DNA of 64,000 bases from Cytobacillus dafuensis (GTDB lineage Bacteria > Bacillota > Bacilli > Bacillales > Cytobacillaceae). The translations under genes and the position numbers were made by a program. Under the pieces are notes generated by a model. It saw only the letters and a program-made list of their open reading frames with translations. It made no database searches and was not told the DNA's origin. Each line of letters starts with the position of its first letter. Position 1 is the first letter of the stretch. Positions 59,373 through 64,000 of this stretch are shown piece by piece. The stretch spans positions 3,390,001 to 3,454,000 of the forward strand of contig NZ_CP042593.1 in assembly GCF_007995155.1 (NCBI RefSeq), in the 5' to 3' direction.

Positions 59373-59400
59373 GCCACAGGGAAACGATTCTCCCTGCGGC
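59373..59400 (-). terminator. First of two tandem terminators
   Basis: Stem GCCGCAGGGAGA with TTTCCCTGTGGC, then TTTTTTGTGCC, 19 nt after the 27-residue ORF. Confidence 0.88.
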
Positions 59401-59419
59401 ATGGATAGGCTATGTTAGA

Positions 59420-59503
59420 TTAAGCGATCCATTCCTGATAGGTCGAATTCGTTACGTATAAAAAAGCATGTAGTTTTGCATTGCAAACTTTCTTCATCAT
59501 CAT
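59420..59503 (-). CDS. Micro-ORF, 27 residues, downstream of mtnN
   Basis: Starts MMMKKVCNAKLHAFLYVTNS and ends YQEWIA. The site AAAGGAGG is nine bases before the first ATG, and tandem terminators follow. The frame runs further upstream, but only the inner ATGs have a ribosome site. No known family. Confidence 0.5.
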   Translation of the reverse strand: MMMKKVCNAKLHAFLYVTNSTYQEWIA

Positions 59504-59644
59504 TTCATTCGACCTCCTTTTTGGAATTTTTTCACTTACATTGGTAATTATAACCACACACTTAGTATTTGTAAACCATTTTATTGCAGAAAATAAATAT
59601 TTTTTCAAAATTAGGCAATAGACATTATTTTCTCATACTTGAAT

Positions 59645-60340
59645 TTATTTCATAGCACTTACGATCTTCATCACTAAATCAGCTGAATGAAGTGCAGCTT
59701 TTTCAAGAAACTGCTCAAATGATACATCTGATTCCTTCCCTGCAATATCTGATAATGATCGAATGATAACAAAGGGAGTTCCAAATTGATAAGAAACCTG
59801 TGCGATCGCAGCTGCCTCCATTTCTACTGCTTGTAGATCGTTAAACTTATCACGGATATAGTCCACACGTACTGGATCATTCATAAATGAATCGCCAGTA
59901 GCTATTAATCCTCTTACGACTTGGATATCCTTGATTTCCTTTGCGCATGCCTCTGCTGTACGTACTAATTGGCTATCAGCTTCGAAGGCTGCCGGCAACT
60001 GAGGGACTTGTCCATACTCGTAACCAAATGCAGTAACATCTACGTCATGGTGTCTTACCTCTGTAGAAATGACGACATCACCAACATTTAAATCTGGATT
60101 GAAGCCTCCTGCAGAACCAGTATTAATGACAAAATCAGGTTTGAATTTTTCCAGTAGGATTGCCGTCGATAATGCAGCATTCACCTTTCCAATTCCAGAA
60201 CGCAGCAGGACTACTTCTACTCCATCCATTAGCCCAGTTGTATACTCGCAGCCAGCAATAACAGTCTGATCCTTATCTATTATTTTTTCACGCAGTAACG
60301 TAACTTCTTCTTCCATTGCTCCAATTATAGCTATTTTCAT
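59645..60340 (-). CDS. mtnN: 5'-methylthioadenosine/S-adenosylhomocysteine nucleosidase
   Basis: Cleaves MTA and SAH to adenine in the methyl cycle. The 231-residue product has [18 protein letters not shown], the phosphorylase-type [32 protein letters not shown] near residue 150 and [15 protein letters not shown] with the catalytic Glu, then SLSDIAG. The frame opens at 60373; the ATG at 60340 follows AGAGG. Downstream lie the micro-ORFs. Confidence 0.96.
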   Translation of the reverse strand: MKIAIIGAMEEEVTLLREKIIDKDQTVIAGCEYTTGLMDGVEVVLLRSGIGKVNAALSTAILLEKFKPDFVINTGSAGGFNPDLNVGDVVISTEVRHHDVDVTAFGYEYGQVPQLPAAFEADSQLVRTAEACAKEIKDIQVVRGLIATGDSFMNDPVRVDYIRDKFNDLQAVEMEAAAIAQVSYQFGTPFVIIRSLSDIAGKESDVSFEQFLEKAALHSADLVMKIVSAMK

Positions 60341-60509
60341 CTGTTTAAACCTCTTTCTTGTTTTTGATTCCAATCATACATGTTCCCAATTTACCATTCT
60401 CAAATGAACCATTCAACTGAAAAATTTCAGAAGCTGTCTTGGCTTATACAATTCACATGGGATAAAATACATTATATAGTTAATTGATTAAAAGGAGATC
60501 GGAAGGAAA

Positions 60510-60716
60510 ATGAATTTCAATCTAGAATTAATTGATGATAAAATTGAATTTTTTGACGCTCATGACTTAAAGACGCTTGAAAAAAACATCAATACACAAA
60601 TCGATCATAACAAGGCCATCTTACTATCTGTCCATCACGTCTCGCACCAAATGAGTGTTGACGAAAACGGGAAAAGGTTTTATTCCGCAGTCGTTCATTT
60701 TAAATCAAAAAAATGA
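60510..60716 (+). CDS. yrzA: YrzA family protein (DUF2536)
   Basis: A 68-residue soluble protein of unknown function: MNFNLELIDDKIEFFDAHDL, then IDHNKAILLSVHHVSHQMSVDENGKRFYSAVVHF. This matches B. subtilis YrzA in length and pattern. The site AAGGAGATCGGAAGGAAA precedes the ATG. It diverges from mtnN. A weak GAGGA/TCCTC hairpin just after the stop may terminate it. Confidence 0.88.
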   Translation: MNFNLELIDDKIEFFDAHDLKTLEKNINTQIDHNKAILLSVHHVSHQMSVDENGKRFYSAVVHFKSKK

Positions 60717-60769
60717 GGACGGTCATGTGCCCTCCTCGTTTTACCTACATTCGTCTTCATTTTATGATT

Positions 60770-61483
60770 CTATTTATTAATCTCTTCTACTTTTGTAGGT
60801 TTCCAGCCCTGACCATCTACCCAATCAATATAAACGCGATACTTTTGCTTCTGATTTTTTGCCGATACGGTTCCTACGGATTTATTATGTCCGTTATTGC
60901 CTAAAAACCATACAGTCATGTTATCATGATCAATTCCTGTCGCATACGAAAGAGCTTGAGTCATTTCTGACCAGTCTACTGAATCTTGCTCATATACAGA
61001 AACGTGTTCACCCACTTGAGATGTTCCGATCGGCTGCCAGCTTTGATTCTCAATTGTTTTATTAACCTCTTCGCTGTCTCCACCATTCGTAACAACTGCA
61101 TCCTCTTCTTTTTCTGGAGATGGTGCCTGTATAACAGGTTTGCTATTATCATCATTTTCCTTAGCAACATCTTCTGACTGCTTTTCAGGCGTTTCTTCTT
61201 TTCCTTCTTCCTGTTCTTCATTATCAGAACGATTTTCAGTTTGATTATCTAATTCAGTGTCTTCATCTTTAGTCGATCCATTTTCCTGTATTGTTTTCTT
61301 ATCGTCTACTTGTTTTCCTGCTGTTTCCTCATCATTTCCCCCTAAGAAAATAATTGAAGAGACAATAATGATTAACAAAATAACAAGTCCGATTAGCATA
61401 TTTAATATTAAATTTGTTTTTCTTCTTTTTCCCCTATTTTCAGAGCGGGATTCCCGACTAGATGAACCATAGTTGCCTTTCAA
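60770..61483 (-). CDS. yrrS: YrrS family membrane protein (DUF1510)
   Basis: A 237-residue product with a basic cytosolic start (SSRESRSENRGKRRKTN), one TM helix (LILNMLIGLVILLIIIVSSIIFLG) and a long acidic low-complexity extracellular linker (about residues 55-150). The DUF1510 domain follows (WQPIGTSQVGEHVSVYEQDSVDWSEM, VGTVSAKNQKQKYRVYIDWVDGQGWKP). It lies downstream of pbpI, as in B. subtilis, so a wall-related role is suggested by context only. TTG start after GGGAGG. Confidence 0.9.
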   Translation of the reverse strand: MKGNYGSSSRESRSENRGKRRKTNLILNMLIGLVILLIIIVSSIIFLGGNDEETAGKQVDDKKTIQENGSTKDEDTELDNQTENRSDNEEQEEGKEETPEKQSEDVAKENDDNSKPVIQAPSPEKEEDAVVTNGGDSEEVNKTIENQSWQPIGTSQVGEHVSVYEQDSVDWSEMTQALSYATGIDHDNMTVWFLGNNGHNKSVGTVSAKNQKQKYRVYIDWVDGQGWKPTKVEEINK

Positions 61484-61710
61484 ATAATTCGCCTCCCTAC
61501 TAAGCTTCTTCTCATTTCAATTTTTGTGAAATGAAAAAATAAATTACCATCCTTATTCAAACATGAATTAGTTGATTTGTCTATGAATGTGATGTTTTAA
61601 ACGAGCCTTATTCCTTTTTCGCATCTATATTACATTGACGAAAAAAGAGAAAGGTAAGTTTCATTTTATCGCAGATGGGATGCATGCAAAAGAGTCAAAT
61701 TCATCATATT

Positions 61711-63471
61711 CTAATTGTGATCCATGTTATAGATACCTTTAACTATATCAGCAAATAAAGAATTCACTCCACCTGATTCGCTCGTTACTCCTAAATTTAC
61801 TGTTACAAGCGCGTATTTAGGATTTTTATACGGAAAATAGCCAGCAAACCATTTATTATAAAGCGGCTTGTCACCTTCAACTCTGCCAGTCTCTCCTGTC
61901 CCAGACTTTCCTGCCACCTCATATGGAAGGGCTTGAAACCATCTTCCAGTTCCATTTTCATTCATTACGACCTCACGCAAAATCTTTTGAAGCTTCATTG
62001 CTGTATAGGGTGAGATAGATTCTCCTTGAAGTTCTTTTTCATTAAATTCGAGTAATGTTGTTCGATTCTTATATTCTATTTTTGAAGCTACCCGAACCAT
62101 TTCCTTCTTTCCCCCCCTTGCAATTGTTGCCATCATATTAGCTACTGCAAGTGGTGTTGCTCGCACCTCATGTTGTCCAATACCAGTAAGACCTACAAAG
62201 TTAGAATCCTTTTTCGCATCCTCCGTAAGGAAAATCCTCCCTTTCTCTTCATCTTGCAATTGTCTGAAATCAGGAAAATGATAAATATCCCCTTTCCATC
62301 CAACGGTACCAGTTAATGAAAGTCTTTCTGCATAATCCTCTAGAATATTTGGGTCAATTTCCTTTAATTCCTTTGCCAATGTTGCAAATGTATTATTACA
62401 GCTTCTTGCAAAGCTATTAGTAAAATCAAGCATACCGTACTGAAACTGTAAGTCTGGCTCGCCATTAATTTTCTTACTGCAATCAAATTTTCGTGATGGA
62501 TCTGTCAACTCATAATCCATCGCTGCAGCAGCAACGACCGTCTTAAAAACTGAGCCCATTATTTGCTGTTTCACCATTAAATTTTCTATTCCACCCGTTT
62601 CTTTATTAAAAGGATCTTTACGATTGATTGATGGCTTGGAAACCATTGCCAAAACAGAATTAGATTCAATATCGAGAAGAACGGCTCCCCCTCTTTTCAT
62701 CCCGCTTTGTTCTACAAGCTTTTCCAACATTGCCTGTAAGCTTGAATCAAGAGTCGTTTTAATATTTACTGGGTAATACGGATTAGCAGGCTCCACATAT
62801 TTAACATTAATCCCGAATAGTGGTCCTCCAGTTGCATCTACATGATAAACAAGTTTCGATTTTCCATCAGGTAAGAGAAATTCATCAAAGCTTTTCTCCA
62901 TCCCTGTTAAACCAATCATAGTATTTGTAGTAAGATCCTTTTCTGAATAACGGCTCCGAAGGACAGTTTCATTTTCTCCTGTAATCCCTATTAAATGTTC
63001 AGCTAAATTTTCAGTTAGGTGATACTTCTTTTCAACAGCAAACACTCCAGGAATTCTTAAATTATTTATTTTTTCGATCTGGGATTCTGTTAAAAGATAT
63101 GGATCTGGGTCTTCATAAGCGAAGGGATGTTTCGCATTTTCCACAGCATAGCGAAGGGAATATGAAGAAATACCAGTAATATTAGATACTTTCTCAATAT
63201 CCCATTCCATTTTTTTTAGAAAAGGAAAGAGGATGAGAACGGGAAGGGTTTTGTGCGTGATTGGGCTACCATCCTTGTAGAGAAAATTCCCTCTACCAGT
63301 ATCAAGTACCATCTCTTGAGATCGTTGTCGTACACTTGCCTCTAATAAGTTAATTTGCCTTTTTGTAAAATCCTCTGTTGCGACTAATTGAAGTTGAATT
63401 AGTCTTCCGATTAATACAGTGAATATCGCTAAACAGATGCAAAGCCATACAATCGCTCTCTTTTTCCACAT
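61711..63471 (-). CDS. pbpI: Penicillin-binding transpeptidase (PbpI-like class B PBP)
   Basis: Class B PBP, D,D-transpeptidase on the outer face of the membrane. The product of about 586 residues has an N-terminal TM helix (AIVWLCICLAIFTVLIGRL), a dimerisation/pedestal domain, and the catalytic motifs SVFK, SCN and KSGTG in the transpeptidase domain (from about residue 255). The frame opens at 63480; the ATG at 63471 follows GAGGTG. That site lies in the descending arm of the greA terminator hairpin. Confidence 0.94.
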   Translation of the reverse strand: MWKKRAIVWLCICLAIFTVLIGRLIQLQLVATEDFTKRQINLLEASVRQRSQEMVLDTGRGNFLYKDGSPITHKTLPVLILFPFLKKMEWDIEKVSNITGISSYSLRYAVENAKHPFAYEDPDPYLLTESQIEKINNLRIPGVFAVEKKYHLTENLAEHLIGITGENETVLRSRYSEKDLTTNTMIGLTGMEKSFDEFLLPDGKSKLVYHVDATGGPLFGINVKYVEPANPYYPVNIKTTLDSSLQAMLEKLVEQSGMKRGGAVLLDIESNSVLAMVSKPSINRKDPFNKETGGIENLMVKQQIMGSVFKTVVAAAAMDYELTDPSRKFDCSKKINGEPDLQFQYGMLDFTNSFARSCNNTFATLAKELKEIDPNILEDYAERLSLTGTVGWKGDIYHFPDFRQLQDEEKGRIFLTEDAKKDSNFVGLTGIGQHEVRATPLAVANMMATIARGGKKEMVRVASKIEYKNRTTLLEFNEKELQGESISPYTAMKLQKILREVVMNENGTGRWFQALPYEVAGKSGTGETGRVEGDKPLYNKWFAGYFPYKNPKYALVTVNLGVTSESGGVNSLFADIVKGIYNMDHN

Positions 63472-63479
63472 AAAAAACA

Positions 63480-63502
63480 CCTCGTCAAAAGTTTTGACGA
63501 GG
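63480..63502 (-). terminator. greA terminator that overlaps the pbpI ribosome site
   Basis: Stem CCTCGTC with GACGAGG, extended by AAAA/TTTT, then TGTTTTTT on the minus strand. The GAGGTG used by pbpI is the 3' end of the stem and the pbpI ATG follows the T-run directly. Confidence 0.8.
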
Positions 63503-63527
63503 TTTCATATTTTCAAACAATGAATAT

Positions 63528-64000
63528 TTATTTAATTGATATAATTCTTACATCCATTTCTCCACCAGGAGTTTGAACTTTTACTTCATCTCCAACTTTA
63601 TGGCCAAATAGGCTTTTGGCTATTGGAGAATCATTCGAGATCTTTCCTTCGAACGGGTCCGCTTCTGCACTCCCAACAATAGAATAAGTTTCTTCATCTC
63701 CATTTGGAAGTTCAATAAATGTAACAGAGCTGCCTAATGAAACTGTGTCAGCACTCATCTCAGCTTCTGTAATAATCTTTGCATTGCGGATCATATTTTC
63801 AATGGTTGTAATTCGACCTTCCACAAATGCTTGCTCTTCTTTAGCTGAGTCGTACTCAGAGTTCTCAGATAAGTCCCCGAAGCTGCGTGCAATCTTGATA
63901 CGCTCTACTACTTCTTTACGCTTAACAGACTTTAAATATTCTAATTCCTGTTCAAGCTTCTCTTTACCAGCTTGCGTCATAGGGAAAACTTTTTCAATTG
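63528..64000 (-). CDS. greA: Transcription elongation factor GreA (5' end outside the window)
   Basis: Rescues backtracked RNA polymerase by stimulating transcript cleavage. The visible 157 codons have the coiled-coil domain with [26 protein letters not shown] (the acidic tip residues) and the C-terminal FKBP-like domain ending [11 protein letters not shown]. An ATG at 63980 is internal: the frame continues upstream as [11 protein letters not shown], the usual family start, to the window edge, so only the first few residues are missing. Confidence 0.96.
   Translation of the reverse strand, partial: IEKVFPMTQAGKEKLEQELEYLKSVKRKEVVERIKIARSFGDLSENSEYDSAKEEQAFVEGRITTIENMIRNAKIITEAEMSADTVSLGSSVTFIELPNGDEETYSIVGSAEADPFEGKISNDSPIAKSLFGHKVGDEVKVQTPGGEMDVRIISIK

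Noticed and set aside
58684..59420. tRNA or rRNA genes in the gap between sigK and mtnN
   Set aside because: No cloverleaf, TTC-loop motif or rRNA core sequence seen. The gap is explained by small ORFs and terminators.
59420..59608. 62-codon version of the ORF downstream of mtnN
   Set aside because: Only the inner ATG cluster near 59503 has a ribosome site (AAAGGAGG); the upstream part looks non-coding.

Overview
This 64-kb window is chromosomal core DNA from a low-GC, endospore-forming, genetically competent Bacillaceae member. It resembles Bacillus sensu lato (Cytobacillus, Mesobacillus or Neobacillus type), but the genus cannot be fixed from gene content. Nearly every gene has a recognisable Bacillus subtilis counterpart, mostly on the minus strand and in the order of the B. 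subtilis sigA-to-comE region. Spore genes (pgpH neighbours, yqfCD, spoIIP, gpr, sda, sigK) and competence genes (comEA, comEB, comEC, comER) support the assignment.

Layout from left to right. 0-4.3 kb: a truncated membrane protein gene, sigA, dnaG and a frameshifted yqxD remnant. 4.6-9.5 kb: ppsR and ccpN (gluconeogenesis control), then glyQ-glyS behind a glycine T-box riboswitch. 10-22 kb: recO, yqzL, era, cdd, dgkA, ybeY, pgpH, phoH, yqfD, yqfC, then a yqfB-position gene with floA and yqeZ behind a near-perfect sigma-W promoter, then yqeY and rpsU. 22-33 kb: a Na/Pi-cotransporter-like gene, deoC, and the heat-shock cluster hrcA-grpE-dnaK-dnaJ-prmA-rsmE-mtaB with CIRCE. 33-46 kb: hemW, lepA, yqxA, spoIIP, gpr, rpsT, holA, yqzM, comEC, comEB, comEA and divergent comER. 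46-52 kb: the small-gene cluster yqeM-rsfS-yqeK-nadD-yhbY-aroE-yqeH-yqeG, then sda with DnaA boxes. 52-55.5 kb: psd and pssA (phosphatidylethanolamine synthesis) and pepF. 55.5-60 kb is the most accessory part: a YjcZ-like peptide gene and a lipoprotein gene framed by inverted palindromic repeats, an uninterrupted sigK, and a run of very small ORFs. 60-64 kb: mtnN, yrzA, yrrS, pbpI and greA (cut by the window edge).

The most unusual content is intergenic. At least five families of 80-315 bp structured repeats (called A-E here) sit between genes, some inside operons such as hrcA-grpE and dnaK-dnaJ. They are modular and nested. A double mini-hairpin module with conserved CGTCCTG-type loops occurs in families A, B and C. 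A further insert of about 60 nt occurs inside families A and C and, in one copy, in the loop of each mini-hairpin. Family B has two long stems that keep pairing while the sequence diverges. A second unusual feature is a set of 18-46 codon ORFs with strong Shine-Dalgarno sites between sigK and mtnN, one of them overlapping the start of a YrzI-type gene. Third, two terminator hairpins (greA/pbpI and the operon upstream of yqfC) also contain the ribosome binding site of the next gene.

All calls come from reading the sequence and from remembered family features. No database search was run.
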